From: Bacillota bacterium
GTDB taxonomy: Bacteria > Bacillota > Clostridia > Peptostreptococcales > Anaerovoracaceae
Reading direction: 5' to 3'
Length of the DNA stretch: 7,112 bases
Assembly (NCBI GenBank): GCA_016283945.1
Contig: JAEENW010000063.1
Span: 1-7,112, forward strand
Shown: piece by piece, positions 1 to 6,652 of the stretch
How positions within the stretch are numbered: the stretch's first letter is position 1
How the letters are laid out: every line of letters begins with the position of its first letter
The notes under the pieces: generated by a model
Seen by the model: only the letters and a program-made list of their open reading frames with translations
What the model was told of the DNA's origin: nothing
Databases searched by the model: none
Made by a program: the position numbers and the translations under genes

Positions 1-1
1 C

Positions 2-1231
2 GCGTCGGAGGACCTGAAGTTCGCCTACAACGAGCTGCTCGAGACCACGGAGCGCGCGGGATACATCGCGGGAGCTCTTAGCTACGGCGCTCCCGGTGCC
101 GCCCTCGGCCCGCAGCTCGCCGCGAGGATCTACAGGCGCGGCGACGGAGAGTTCAGCTTCAGCCCCTCCCAGCTCGAGCGCTTCAGCAGCTGCCCCTTCA
201 TGCACTACGTGAGCTACGGCCTGAGGCCGGAGGAGGAGCGCAGCTTCGACATCGACTACGCCACGGTCGGAAGCATACACCACGAGGCGGTCATGGAGCT
301 GTCGAAGAGGCTCTCGGAGAAGGCCGTCTCCGAGGGGATCGCTATGACCGACCCCGCGTCGCTGTGGATGACGGTGACGGACGGCCAGCTGAAGGATATG
401 CTCAGCGGCATACTGTCCGAGATTGCGGAGAACCGCTTCGAGATACTCAGGGCCGGCGCCGCGGAGGATTACAGGAGCGGCAGGATACTCAGGACCTGCC
501 TCGCCTTCGCGAGGCGCATGGTCGCGAACGTCAGGGCGGGCCGCGTCAGCGACATGTACTTCGAGAGCGGCTTCGGACGCGGACGTAAGTTCCCCGCCAT
601 CGAGGTCGAGACCGCCGCGGGCAAGGTCTACGTCGAGGGCCGCATCGACCGCGTCGACATCATGCGCACCGAACGCGGCGACTATGTAAATGTGATAGAC
701 TACAAGTCAGGCTCGCAGAGCTTCGACAGAAAGAAGATCGAGAGCGGCCTGAGCCTTCAGCTCATGACCTACCTCGAGGGCGCGAGCAGCAGGGAGAACT
801 CGGTGCCCGCCGGAGTATTCTACTTCAGGATCAAGGACGTGACCGGAAGCGCGGGCTCTGCGGAGCTCCTCAGCGGGCAGATCAGCGAGAAGCTCGCGGC
901 GGCCATCGAGGACAGCTGGAGGATGGACGGAGTGCTCGTTGACGAGCCCGGCCTGGTCGAGCTCGTGGACGGGAGCATCGCGGAGGGCGGCAGGTCGTCC
1001 GTCTTCAACGCGGCCTACGACAGCAAGACCGGCGGCTACAAGGGCAAGGGGCTCATCTCCCGCGAGGAGATGGACGAGCTCAGGGCGTCGCTCGCCTCAT
1101 CGCTCAGCCGCATCTGCGGAGGCATCACCGCGGGAGAGCTCAGCGTGCGGCCGGCGAAGATAAGCAGCAGCCAGACCGCCTGCGCGAACTGCGCCTACGC
1201 CGACATCTGCCTCAAGGGACTGCGCGGGTAG
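2..1231 (+). CDS. addB: ATP-dependent helicase/nuclease subunit AddB, C-terminal part
   Basis: AddB is one subunit of the AddAB helicase-nuclease, which resects double-strand breaks in the cytoplasm and prepares ends for RecA. The frame is open from the left edge; 409 codons are visible against about 1,150 for the family, so the true start lies upstream and the Met at 200 is internal. The visible part is the RecB-like nuclease domain. It has a GSIHHEAVME histidine motif (about 269-298), GRIDRVD (638-658) and the catalytic IDYKSG (695-712). Four cysteines match the AddB iron-sulfur staple: one in SSCPF (191-193) and a C-x2-C-x5-C group at 1181, 1190 and 1208. All catalytic and cluster residues appear intact, so the nuclease is probably active. 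The stop is TAG at 1229-1231. The thioesterase gene follows 46 nt later on the same strand; addA is not downstream. The assignment is firm from motif order and spacing. Confidence 0.95.
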   Translation, partial: ASEDLKFAYNELLETTERAGYIAGALSYGAPGAALGPQLAARIYRRGDGEFSFSPSQLERFSSCPFMHYVSYGLRPEEERSFDIDYATVGSIHHEAVMELSKRLSEKAVSEGIAMTDPASLWMTVTDGQLKDMLSGILSEIAENRFEILRAGAAEDYRSGRILRTCLAFARRMVANVRAGRVSDMYFESGFGRGRKFPAIEVETAAGKVYVEGRIDRVDIMRTERGDYVNVIDYKSGSQSFDRKKIESGLSLQLMTYLEGASSRENSVPAGVFYFRIKDVTGSAGSAELLSGQISEKLAAAIEDSWRMDGVLVDEPGLVELVDGSIAEGGRSSVFNAAYDSKTGGYKGKGLISREEMDELRASLASSLSRICGGITAGELSVRPAKISSSQTACANCAYADICLKGLRG

Positions 1232-1268
1232 AGGGACGCCGGTCATTTACGATCATCACGGGAATAAT

Positions 1269-1272
1269 GGAG
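1269..1272 (+). promoter_or_regulatory. Ribosome binding site of the thioesterase gene
   Basis: GGAG lies 5 nt before the ATG at 1278 and supports that start. A nearby ATG at 1267 is out of frame with the gene. Confidence 0.7.
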
Positions 1273-1277
1273 ATCAA

Positions 1278-2018
1278 ATGGAAAGCAAGTATTCGATAGA
1301 GAGAAGGATCCTTCAGGGCGAGTGCGACCGCAACCTGCGGCTCAGCATCCCCGCCGCCATACAGCTGTGCATGGATGCGGCTTCGGCCCAGACCGAGCTG
1401 TGCGACTTCGGCATAGGCTCGCTCGCCAGGCGCGGGCGCTACTGGGTCGTCACCAAGCACCGCTTCAGCTTTCCCGGCGGGGCGGGGCTCATGGACGACG
1501 TGATCGCGACCACCTGGCCTGAAAAGACGGGCCGCGTGCGCTGCGACAGGGACTTCAGGCTTGAGCACAGGGACGGGACCCCGATCTGCCTGGGCAAGAG
1601 CGAGTGGGCGGTGCTGGACAAGGAGACCGGGCGGCCGACCCCTCCGGGCGAGATCTATCCGCCCGACATGGTCCTGACCGACGAGACGAACTTCGACACG
1701 CCCTTCGCCAGGATCTCCGACGACTTCGAGGGTGAGCCGTACTGCTCGAGGACAGTCACCTCCGTCGACATCGACCGCGCGAACCACATGAACAACGTGC
1801 GCTACTTCTGGATGCTCATGGGGACCTTCTCCTGCGACGAGACCGAGGCCATGGACATACGCGAGCTCGAGCTCCACTACCGCAGCCAGGCGAGGGAGGG
1901 CGAGACTATCTTCTTCCAGCGCCGCGAGGGCAAGGGAGCCCTGGAGATACGCGGCTATGCGGCCGACGGGCGCACCGTGATGCTCGCGCGCATAGTGAGG
2001 GCATCTGATCTGGCATAG
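1278..2018 (+). CDS. Acyl-ACP thioesterase family protein (FatA-like, double hotdog)
   Basis: Acyl-ACP thioesterases release free fatty acids from acyl carrier protein in the cytoplasm; bacterial members may adjust fatty-acid supply or recycle acyl chains. The 246-residue length fits the bacterial double-hotdog form. The N-terminal hotdog opens with YSIERRILQGECDRNLRLS (residues 5-23), a helix near 25-48 and the strand RYWVVTKHRFSF (54-65). The C-terminal hotdog carries the family signature DIDRANHMNNVRY (164-176) and ELELHYRSQA (196-205). Aligned by eye to plant FatB, the catalytic Asp and His are kept (D166, H170). The catalytic Asn position reads Ala168, and the Glu position in the YRRE-type motif reads Gln204, so activity or specificity may differ from the plant model. 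The start at 1278 has a good ribosome site. The gene follows addB by 46 nt without an obvious promoter and ends 67 nt before the terminator. The family is fairly sure; the substrate is unknown. Confidence 0.85.
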   Translation: MESKYSIERRILQGECDRNLRLSIPAAIQLCMDAASAQTELCDFGIGSLARRGRYWVVTKHRFSFPGGAGLMDDVIATTWPEKTGRVRCDRDFRLEHRDGTPICLGKSEWAVLDKETGRPTPPGEIYPPDMVLTDETNFDTPFARISDDFEGEPYCSRTVTSVDIDRANHMNNVRYFWMLMGTFSCDETEAMDIRELELHYRSQAREGETIFFQRREGKGALEIRGYAADGRTVMLARIVRASDLA

Positions 2019-2083
2019 ACGGACGGAGAGCCGCCGGCGCGTAAACGGCAGCCGGGGGAGCGCCTTCCGGCAGAAAAGGACAT

Positions 2084-2113
2084 AAAAAAGCGCCTGCCGC
2101 GGCAGGCGCTTTT
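2084..2113. terminator. Bidirectional rho-independent terminator
   Basis: The 20-nt perfect palindrome at 2090-2109 (arms GCGCCTGC and GCAGGCGC, loop CGCG) is flanked by AAAAAA on the left and TTTT on the right. Read on the minus strand it gives a strong GC hairpin followed by six U, starting 14 nt after the permease stop codon. Read on the plus strand it gives the same hairpin followed by four U, downstream of the thioesterase gene. It therefore serves both convergent operons and is stronger in the minus direction. Confidence 0.9.
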
Positions 2114-2127
2114 GATATGCGGTCCTG

Positions 2128-3324
2128 TTATTCGTACCTGAGCGCGTCTATGGGGTTGAGCCTCGCCGCCTTGCGCGCGGGGAGGTATCCGAAGAGCACT
2201 CCTATGCCCGCGGAGACCCCGAAGGCCATGAGCACGGAGTCCCATGAGGGGGTGACGGCGAGCATCGGGTCGAGCGCGATCTGGATGATCTTCGTCGCGA
2301 CCGAGGAGAGCATGTAGCCGAGCAGTATGCCGATAGTCCCGCCGAGCGCGGAGGTCACGGCTGCCTCCATCACGAACTGGCGCATGATGACGCTCTCCTT
2401 GGCGCCGAGGGCCTTGCGTATGCCAATCTCCCTCGTGCGCTCGGTCACGGAGACGAGCATGATGTTCATGATGCCGACGCCGCCCACGAGCAGGGAGATA
2501 GCCGCTATGATCGCGAGCACGGTGATGACCACGTTGAGCATGGTCGTCATGAAGTCGAGGATCTCGGTCATGCTGATGACGTTGTAGGCATCGGAGTCCG
2601 CGAATATCTCGAAGAGCGCGTCCTCGATGACCTGCTTGGCCAGCGCGGCCTGTGACTCGTCATGCATGGTTATGTTGTAGTTGTAGATCGTGCCGTAGCC
2701 GTTGACGCGCGAGGCGGTCGAGTAGGGCATGAAGACCACGTCGTCGGTGTTGCCGACGTAGGTGTCCTCGGTCTCGCTCTCGAGTATGCCGACTATAGTG
2801 AACTTGGCGCCGCGGATGCGGACGGTGTCGCCGAGCCCGTGCCCCTCGTAGTATTGGTCGTTGACGAAGTCGCCTATGACGCAGACGTGCTTGCGGTCCT
2901 CGATGTCCATGTAGCTGATCCCGCGGCCGGCCGCGATGTGGAAGTCCTTCATGTCGAGGTAGTCCTCGCTCACGCCGGTGACGCTGGTGGAGCGGTGAGC
3001 CTCGTTGCCGGTCTTGATCCCGCCGGAGACAGAGGCGACCGGGCTGATCTGCTCGAGCACGTCGCTGTGCTTTGCGACGACCTCGTACATGTCGTCGATA
3101 GAGACGGAGCGGGCGCTGCCGCGGCCGTTGATGATGACGTTGAGCGAATTCGAACCGAGGGAGGCGAAGCTCTCCCTCATGTAGTTCTCCATGCCGTTGC
3201 CGAGGCCGACTATTACGATGACCGCGGTGACGCCTATTATGATCCCCAGCATGGTGAGGAAGCTCCTCATCTTGCTGCCGGAGATGTTTCTCAGCGCGAG
3301 CGTAAGCGTCTCGAAGTAACTCAT
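2128..3324 (-). CDS. MacB/FtsX-type ABC transporter permease (YknZ-like)
   Basis: This is the membrane subunit of a type VII (MacB-like) ABC exporter, working as a dimer with the ATPase encoded just upstream. The 398 residues show the family layout: an N-terminal amphipathic stretch and TM1 (about 22-42, including MLGIIIGVTAVIVIVGLG), a 220-residue extracellular MacB-type domain (about 43-261), then TM2 (about 262-290), TM3 (about 318-346) and TM4 (about 362-382). The conserved ERTREIGIRKALGA (295-308) follows TM2, and the protein ends with the typical PARKAARLNPIDALRYE. No cysteine pair is seen in the extracellular domain. Its ATG overlaps the ATPase stop codon by 4 nt (ATGA), which suggests translational coupling and equal production. 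In Gram-negatives the ATPase and permease are one protein; here they are separate, as in Bacillus YknYZ. The family is certain; the substrate (peptide, lipid or drug) is not readable. Confidence 0.93.
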   Translation of the reverse strand: MSYFETLTLALRNISGSKMRSFLTMLGIIIGVTAVIVIVGLGNGMENYMRESFASLGSNSLNVIINGRGSARSVSIDDMYEVVAKHSDVLEQISPVASVSGGIKTGNEAHRSTSVTGVSEDYLDMKDFHIAAGRGISYMDIEDRKHVCVIGDFVNDQYYEGHGLGDTVRIRGAKFTIVGILESETEDTYVGNTDDVVFMPYSTASRVNGYGTIYNYNITMHDESQAALAKQVIEDALFEIFADSDAYNVISMTEILDFMTTMLNVVITVLAIIAAISLLVGGVGIMNIMLVSVTERTREIGIRKALGAKESVIMRQFVMEAAVTSALGGTIGILLGYMLSSVATKIIQIALDPMLAVTPSWDSVLMAFGVSAGIGVLFGYLPARKAARLNPIDALRYE

Positions 3325-4061
3325 TTCTCCTCTTCTTCATCCTCCGGGATGTGGGCCTGGACCAGGGCGTCGGGCGACTTTGAGTCGCCGTCGTAGACGA
3401 CCTGTCCGTCCTCGAGCCTGATGATCCTCTCGGCGCGCATCGCGATGGAGTTGTCGTGCGTGATGAGCACGACGGTGTTGCCGTCCCTGTGCAGCTGCTG
3501 CAGTATCGAGAGCACCTCGCGGCTGGTGTGCGAGTCGAGCGCTCCCGTGGGCTCGTCCGCGAGTATCACGGCGGGCTTGCCGACCAGGGCTCTGGCGATC
3601 GATACTCTCTGCTGCTGGCCTCCGGAGAGCTCGTTGGGCTTCGACTTCAGCTTGTCGCCGAGGCCGACCTGCTCGAGCACCTCCTGGGCGCGCTTTCTCC
3701 TCTCAGCCTTCGGGACTCCCTTGTACATCAGGGGGATCTCGACGTTCTCGATCAGGTCGAGGCGCGGGAGGAGATTGTACTGCTGGAATATGAAGCCGAG
3801 CATCTCGTTGCGGATCTCGGCGAGCTCGTTCTTGTTCATCTTGCCCACGTCGCGGCCGCCCAGGAGATAGGTCCCGGCGGTCGGCACGTCGAGGCAGCCT
3901 ATTATGTTCATGCAGGTCGATTTGCCGGAGCCGGACTGGCCGACTATCGCGACGAACTCTCCCCGCTCGATCTTCATCGATATGTGGTCCGCGGCCTTCA
4001 CGGTCGTGTCGCCCATGTAGTAGTACTTGCAGACCTCCTGAAACTCTATGAGGGCTCCCAT
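3321..4061 (-). CDS. ABC transporter ATP-binding protein (MacB/LolD-type, YknY-like)
   Basis: This is the cytoplasmic ATPase that powers the adjacent permease. The 246 residues contain every ABC motif: Walker A GQSGSGKS (41-48), Q-loop FQQYNLLP (92-99), signature LSGGQ (145-149), Walker B VILADE (165-170) followed by PTGALD, and the switch histidine in ITHD (H202). The FQQYNLLP and ADEPTGALD wording is typical of the MacB/LolD group that pairs with FtsX-like permeases. The C-terminus carries an acidic extension, EDEEEEK, and its codons double as the ribosome site of the permease gene. The start at 4061 is supported by GGAGG 5 nt upstream. The gene begins 13 nt after the membrane-fusion protein gene and overlaps the permease gene by 4 nt, so the three form one operon. 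Confidence 0.95.
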   Translation of the reverse strand: MGALIEFQEVCKYYYMGDTTVKAADHISMKIERGEFVAIVGQSGSGKSTCMNIIGCLDVPTAGTYLLGGRDVGKMNKNELAEIRNEMLGFIFQQYNLLPRLDLIENVEIPLMYKGVPKAERRKRAQEVLEQVGLGDKLKSKPNELSGGQQQRVSIARALVGKPAVILADEPTGALDSHTSREVLSILQQLHRDGNTVVLITHDNSIAMRAERIIRLEDGQVVYDGDSKSPDALVQAHIPEDEEEEK

Positions 4062-4066
4062 GCTCG

Positions 4067-4073
4067 CCTCCCC
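4067..4073 (-). promoter_or_regulatory. Ribosome binding site of the ABC ATPase gene
   Basis: The minus strand reads GGGGAGG, ending 5 nt before the ATG at 4061. It fills most of the 13-nt gap after the membrane-fusion protein stop and fixes the ATPase start. Confidence 0.75.
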
Positions 4074-4074
4074 G

Positions 4075-5628
4075 TTAGCTGCGCCTTCCGCCGTTCATCA
4101 TGATGGTGAATAGGTCGTCGGAGGCTGTCGATTCGGGAATGTAGCCTACGGTGTCCTCGGCGGTGAGGCCGGAGATGATCTGCACGTGGGTGTCGCTGCT
4201 GATGCCCGTTACCACGGGCACGAAGACGTAGCCTTCGGGGGCCTCAGTGGTGAGCGCGTTGACAGCGGAGGGGGAATCCTTGGTCACGAGCACGACATTG
4301 CCGCGGGAAACGGCGGCGTTGGGCACGGAGAGCGCGCTCTCGATCGTGGCGACGGTGATCTCTGCGTCGGCGTTCATGCCGGGGAGCAGGCCTTCGGTCT
4401 CCTCGATCCTGACGGTGACCGGATATATCGTGGTGTTGCCCGAGCTGGTGCCCGCGACGGAGACCTTGGTGACTATGCCGGTGTAGACCGCGTCGGGAGC
4501 CGCGTCGGCGGTGACCGAAACGGGCTGGCCGACCTCGACGAAGCGTATGTCGAGCTCGTCGACGCTCAGCGTCATCTCGAGGTAGCTGAGGTCGTATATG
4601 GTGCAGAGTATCTTGCCCGCGGAGACGGTGTCTCCCTTCTTGTACTGCTTGTCGACTATGGTGCCCTTGATGGGGGACTTGACGGTGTAGTTGTCGAGCT
4701 GGTCCCTGGCGCTGCCCATGGTGAGCTGGGCGCTGCGGAGGTTGTCGGAGGCCGCCTTGACCTGGTCGTCGAGTGCCTTGCCGCCGAGGGTGAGTATCAC
4801 CTGATCCTTGCTGACGGCGCTTCCCTCGGGGGCCTTGATCGCGGTGACCTCTCCGGAGGCCGGGGCGTACACGTTCGCCTGGTACCTGCACTCGAGCAGG
4901 CCGCTCTGCGCGCAGGACTTGCCCGCGACAGTGGCAGAAGCGGGCTGGCCGGGGGTGAGAGCCCTGGGATTGTCGAGCTCTATGGTGACGTTCCTGAAGA
5001 CTCCGCCGCCGCTTCCGATGTTGTCGGAGCCGGAGATCTCTGCGATCCTGCCCGTGAGCACGGTGAACGAGGTCGGGAGCGACACGTCGGCGCTCTGTCC
5101 CACGTAAAAGTCAGCGGCGTCGTCCGCCTGGAAGGGCAGCTTGACGCTCATGACTGAGCTGTCGCGCACTACCGCGAGCACCTGGCCTGCGGAAACGCTG
5201 TCGCCCGCGCTGACGGCTATGCTGTAGACCGTTCCCGCGCCGGGAGCCTTCACGTTCCTGAGGTCGGCGGCGTTGGAGTAGTTCCTCTGCGCCTGGCTGA
5301 GGGTGAGCCCCGCGCGCTCGAGGCTGTTGGAGATGTCGGAGCTGTCGATGGTGTAGAGGACGTCGTCCTTTTCGACCATGTCGCCCTCCTCGAAGTCGGC
5401 TGAGAGCACGTCTCCCTCGATGAGCGTGGTGACGGTGTAGGAGTTGGCCGGCTTGAGCATGCCGCTTCCGCTCAGGTACTTGGTGAGCTCGCGCTCCTCG
5501 GGGTGCTCCTGAGTGTATACCGGGCCGATATTCTTGGATGAGCCGCCCCGGGCGAGCCTGGGCACGATGAGCAGGGCGAGGGCCGCCGCTCCTATCGCTA
5601 TCCACTTTTTCTTTCCTTTAAGGGCCAT
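4075..5628 (-). CDS. Membrane-fusion (HlyD/MacA-type) subunit of the ABC exporter, with tandem adaptor modules
   Basis: This protein is anchored in the membrane and acts outside the cell as the accessory subunit of the MacB-like exporter, as YknX does in Bacillus. The N-terminus is a signal anchor: basic KGKKK, then a hydrophobic stretch at about 9-23; no lipobox cysteine is present. It is 517 residues long, against about 370-420 for common members, because the adaptor core seems to occur twice. Module 1 has a half-lipoyl (about 65-95), a short helical hairpin (96-124), a second half-lipoyl (125-155) and a beta-barrel (158-236). Module 2 repeats the order at about 250-283, 284-312, 313-345 and 347-428, followed by a membrane-proximal domain (about 430-495). 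The hairpins are short, as expected where there is no outer-membrane TolC partner. Cys239 and Cys247 sit in the linker between modules. The start at 5628 has a near-perfect ribosome site. This is the first gene of the three-gene operon. Confidence 0.88.
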   Translation of the reverse strand: MALKGKKKWIAIGAAALALLIVPRLARGGSSKNIGPVYTQEHPEERELTKYLSGSGMLKPANSYTVTTLIEGDVLSADFEEGDMVEKDDVLYTIDSSDISNSLERAGLTLSQAQRNYSNAADLRNVKAPGAGTVYSIAVSAGDSVSAGQVLAVVRDSSVMSVKLPFQADDAADFYVGQSADVSLPTSFTVLTGRIAEISGSDNIGSGGGVFRNVTIELDNPRALTPGQPASATVAGKSCAQSGLLECRYQANVYAPASGEVTAIKAPEGSAVSKDQVILTLGGKALDDQVKAASDNLRSAQLTMGSARDQLDNYTVKSPIKGTIVDKQYKKGDTVSAGKILCTIYDLSYLEMTLSVDELDIRFVEVGQPVSVTADAAPDAVYTGIVTKVSVAGTSSGNTTIYPVTVRIEETEGLLPGMNADAEITVATIESALSVPNAAVSRGNVVLVTKDSPSAVNALTTEAPEGYVFVPVVTGISSDTHVQIISGLTAEDTVGYIPESTASDDLFTIMMNGGRRS

Positions 5629-5632
5629 AGAG

Positions 5633-5640
5633 CCTCCTTA
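5633..5640 (-). promoter_or_regulatory. Ribosome binding site of the membrane-fusion protein gene
   Basis: The minus strand reads TAAGGAGG, a near-perfect anti-16S match, ending 4 nt before the ATG at 5628. It settles the start of the operon's first gene. Confidence 0.85.
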
Positions 5641-5660
5641 TATGTCCGTGTTACCCGCAC

Positions 5661-5689
5661 ATTATATCTTTATTATGTGTGATTTGCAT
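5661..5689 (-). promoter_or_regulatory. Candidate promoter of the ABC exporter operon
   Basis: On the minus strand a perfect TATAAT (-10) lies at 5666-5661. The best element 17 nt upstream is ATGCAA (5689-5684), only 3 of 6 matches to TTGACA. Transcription would start near 5654, giving a leader of about 26 nt that is too short for a riboswitch. The weak -35 could mean activator dependence; no regulator gene is in the window. Confidence 0.5.
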
Positions 5690-5726
5690 GAACAAGCGCG
5701 CGTCGGGGAAACATTTTTTGTTGGAG

Positions 5727-5766
5727 TCCCGCGCCGGCGTGTCCGGCCCCCAGCACTTGCGCGGGA
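5727..5766. repeat. Inverted repeat in the divergent intergenic region
   Basis: The arms TCCCGCGC (5727-5734) and GCGCGGGA (5759-5766) are exact reverse complements separated by 24 nt. The right arm overlaps the predicted -35 of ecfA1. Neither predicted transcript includes it, so if it works it would act as DNA, for example as an operator. In GC-rich DNA an 8-bp match can also be chance. Confidence 0.35.
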
Positions 5767-5785
5767 ACCGCATCTCATATATAAT
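5757..5785 (+). promoter_or_regulatory. Candidate promoter of ecfA1-ecfA2
   Basis: TTGCGC (5757-5762) and a perfect TATAAT (5780-5785) are separated by exactly 17 nt, the optimal sigma-A spacing. The stretch around the -10 is AT-rich in otherwise GC-rich DNA. Transcription would start near 5792, leaving a leader of about 27 nt before the ATG at 5819. Confidence 0.6.
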
Positions 5786-5818
5786 ATGCTATCATTTTGC
5801 GCTTTGTAAACAGGTTAT

Positions 5819-6652
5819 ATGGACAGCATAATCTCCGTACAGGATATATATTTCTCTTACGACGAGAGCGACGAGGGGCAGCAGGTGCTGAAGGGCATCA
5901 GCCTCGAGATCGAACGCGGCAGCTTCGTCGCGGTCGTGGGACCGAACGGCTCGGGCAAGTCGACCTTCGCCAAGCAGCTCAACGCCCTCCTGCTCCCTCA
6001 GAAGGGCCGCGTGCTCGCCGAGGGGATGGATACGGCAGACGACGCCCTGCTCTGGGACATACGCCGCACCGTGGGCATGGTCTTCCAGAACCCGGACAAC
6101 CAGCTCGTCTCGGCCGTGGTCGAGGACGACGTGGCCTTCGGGCCCGAGAACATAGGCGTGCCCTCCGAGGAGATCAGAAGGCGCGTCGACGGCGCTCTCG
6201 CGGCGGTCGGCATGACAGGCTTCGAGAAACACGCCCCGCACAATCTCTCCGGCGGCCAGAAGCAGAGGATCGCGATCGCCGGGGTGCTCGCCATGCAGCC
6301 CGACGTCATGGTCTTCGATGAGCCCACCGCGATGCTCGATCCCAGAGGGCGCGGCGAGATCATGAAGATCATCGAGGAGCTGCACGACAGCGGCAAGACC
6401 GTCATACTCATCACCCACTTCATGGAGGAGGCCGCGAGGGCCGACCGCATCGTCGTCCTTCGGGACGGAAGGGTCGACGCGGACGGCACGCCCAGGGAGA
6501 TATTCTCCATGAGCGCGAGGCTCCATGACATGAAGCTCGAGCTCCCGTTCGCCGTGGAGCTCGCCAGGAGGCTCAGGGAGGACGGTCTGAAGCTCCCCGA
6601 GGACATACTCAGCGAGGAAGAGCTCGCGGAGGCGCTATGCAGCTTAAAGTAG
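5819..6652 (+). CDS. ecfA1: Energy-coupling factor transporter ATPase EcfA1
   Basis: EcfA1 pairs with EcfA2 to form the cytoplasmic motor of group II ECF transporters, which import vitamins and cofactors through EcfT and exchangeable substrate-binding S components. The 277 residues match the family length and show Walker A GPNGSGKS (41-48), the Q-loop block FQNPDNQLVSAVVEDDVAFG (89-108) typical of ECF/CbiO ATPases, signature LSGGQ (143-147), Walker B MVFDE (164-168), PTAMLD and the switch histidine H200. The C-terminal helical region (about 225-277) is present. The start is fixed because an in-frame TAA lies at 5807-5809 and no other ATG intervenes. Its ribosome site is weak (only AGG at 5812-5814). 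Its end overlaps ecfA2 by 16 nt. The A1 rather than A2 assignment rests on the FQNPDNQ wording and gene order. Confidence 0.93.
   Translation: MDSIISVQDIYFSYDESDEGQQVLKGISLEIERGSFVAVVGPNGSGKSTFAKQLNALLLPQKGRVLAEGMDTADDALLWDIRRTVGMVFQNPDNQLVSAVVEDDVAFGPENIGVPSEEIRRRVDGALAAVGMTGFEKHAPHNLSGGQKQRIAIAGVLAMQPDVMVFDEPTAMLDPRGRGEIMKIIEELHDSGKTVILITHFMEEAARADRIVVLRDGRVDADGTPREIFSMSARLHDMKLELPFAVELARRLREDGLKLPEDILSEEELAEALCSLK
6628..6632 (+). promoter_or_regulatory. Ribosome binding site of ecfA2, inside ecfA1
   Basis: GGAGG lies within the last codons of ecfA1, 4 nt before the ATG at 6637. It fixes the ecfA2 start and the 16-nt overlap, and suggests that the two ATPases are made in a coupled way. Confidence 0.8.

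Noticed and set aside
1212..1877. Open frame of 221 codons on the minus strand opposite the thioesterase gene
   Set aside because: Low-complexity, Pro/Arg/Val-rich translation with no family resemblance. The plus-strand frame has a clear family signature and ribosome site.
2051..2071. Second possible hairpin (GCCGG and CCGGC arms) before the main terminator
   Set aside because: Only five Watson-Crick pairs plus possible G-U pairs, and no T-run follows on either strand. The palindrome at 2084-2113 explains termination.
3456..4103. Plus-strand open frame opposite the ABC ATPase gene
   Set aside because: No motif, and antisense to a gene with complete Walker and signature motifs.
4186..5157. 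Long open frame (323 codons) on the plus strand opposite the membrane-fusion protein
   Set aside because: It is Gly/Val/Asp-rich with no recognisable motif, lies wholly antisense to a well-supported gene, and is a usual by-product of GC-rich codons.
5732..5739. Short palindrome CGCCGGCG in the intergenic region
   Set aside because: Eight-base GC palindromes are expected by chance in DNA of this composition, and it is not placed on either predicted promoter.
5641..5818. Possible riboswitch or leader RNA ahead of ecfA1 or the exporter operon
   Set aside because: The predicted leaders are only about 26-27 nt. Known vitamin riboswitches are far longer, and no conserved box was recognised.
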